The position numbers and the translations under genes were made by a program. From the NCBI GenBank assembly GCA_900321845.1, contig ONXT01000080.1:1-5823 (forward strand): 5,823 bases of DNA, given 5' to 3'. A model generated the notes under the pieces. That model made no database searches. It was not told where the DNA came from and saw nothing but the letters and a program-made list of their open reading frames with translations. This DNA is from an uncultured Bacteroidales bacterium. GTDB lineage: Bacteria; Bacteroidota; Bacteroidia; Bacteroidales; WCHB1-69. Position 1 is the stretch's first letter, and every line of letters begins with the position of its first letter. Positions 5,661-5,823 of this stretch are shown piece after piece.

Positions 5661-5823
5661 ATGGGAAAATTTAAGCAATTGCTTGGCGAAACTGCCATCT
5701 ACGGGTTGAGCAGCATCATTGGCAGGTTTCTCAACTACCTGCTGGTTCCGCTTTATACTTATAAAATCGCCGCAGAATCAGGTGGTTATGGCGTAGTAAC
5801 GAATGTTTATGCCTACACGGCTT
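5661..5823 (+). CDS. Polysaccharide flippase (Wzx/MOP-like), N-terminal fragment cut by window edge
   Basis: The 54 visible codons begin MGKFKQLLGETAIYGLSSII and continue GRFLNYLLVPLYTYKIAAES. A short basic amphipathic start, a first membrane segment containing a G/S-rich YGLSSIIGRFLNYLLVPLYT stretch, and GGYGVVTNVYAY leading into a second helix are typical of oligosaccharide flippases of the MOP superfamily. These export undecaprenyl-linked glycans across the inner membrane; intact members have 12-14 membrane helices and about 450-500 residues. The start is ATG 5661, matching the usual family N-terminus. The frame is open upstream of it, but no better start codon lies there and no Shine-Dalgarno is visible. 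Position downstream of manC, with no intervening terminator or promoter box, fits a surface-glycan operon that continues beyond the window. The substrate cannot be judged from this fragment. Confidence 0.8.
   Translation, partial: MGKFKQLLGETAIYGLSSIIGRFLNYLLVPLYTYKIAAESGGYGVVTNVYAYTA

Overview
The window looks like a chromosomal segment of a Bacteroidota (probably Bacteroidales) genome. The evidence is promoter boxes of the TAnnTTTG type (TATCTTTG, TATTTTTG, TACGTTTG) in front of genes, start codons without Shine-Dalgarno sequences, a lipoprotein-type glycoside hydrolase, and protein sequences typical of that phylum. Species cannot be named from the sequence.

Layout: (1) Positions 1-665, minus strand, hold the N-terminal 221 codons of the mismatch-repair ATPase MutL, running off the left edge. 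(2) A 90-bp divergent intergenic region carries two back-to-back promoters whose -7 boxes form a 10-bp perfect inverted repeat. (3) Positions 756-3458, plus strand, encode a 900-residue exported GH2 beta-mannosidase lipoprotein with both catalytic glutamates. (4) Positions 3459-4078 have no intact gene. They hold a hairpin just after the beta-mannosidase, then a roughly 310-bp MITE-like element made of two inverted hairpin-rich arms around a decayed DUF559-type (Vsr-like endonuclease fold) reading frame, then a strong two-way terminator. (5) A tRNA-Phe(GAA) gene lies on the minus strand at 4079-4151 with its own promoter, and has two unusual C-U stem mismatches. (6) An AT-rich regulatory stretch leads to manC at 4516-5607 (mannose-1-phosphate guanylyltransferase). 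(7) From 5661 to the right edge is the start of a Wzx/MOP-type polysaccharide flippase, probably co-transcribed with manC.

The genes do not form one pathway. MutL is DNA housekeeping. The beta-mannosidase is catabolic, releasing terminal beta-mannose in the periplasm or at an outer-membrane face. ManC and the flippase belong to surface-glycan synthesis (GDP-mannose supply and lipid-linked glycan export). Both carbohydrate genes concern mannose, but they are separated by terminators, a repeat element and an opposing tRNA gene, so co-regulation is not supported. The most interesting item is the inverted-repeat element around the DUF559 remnant: its two arms differ by an apparently compensatory base-pair change in a hairpin, which argues for selection on structure.
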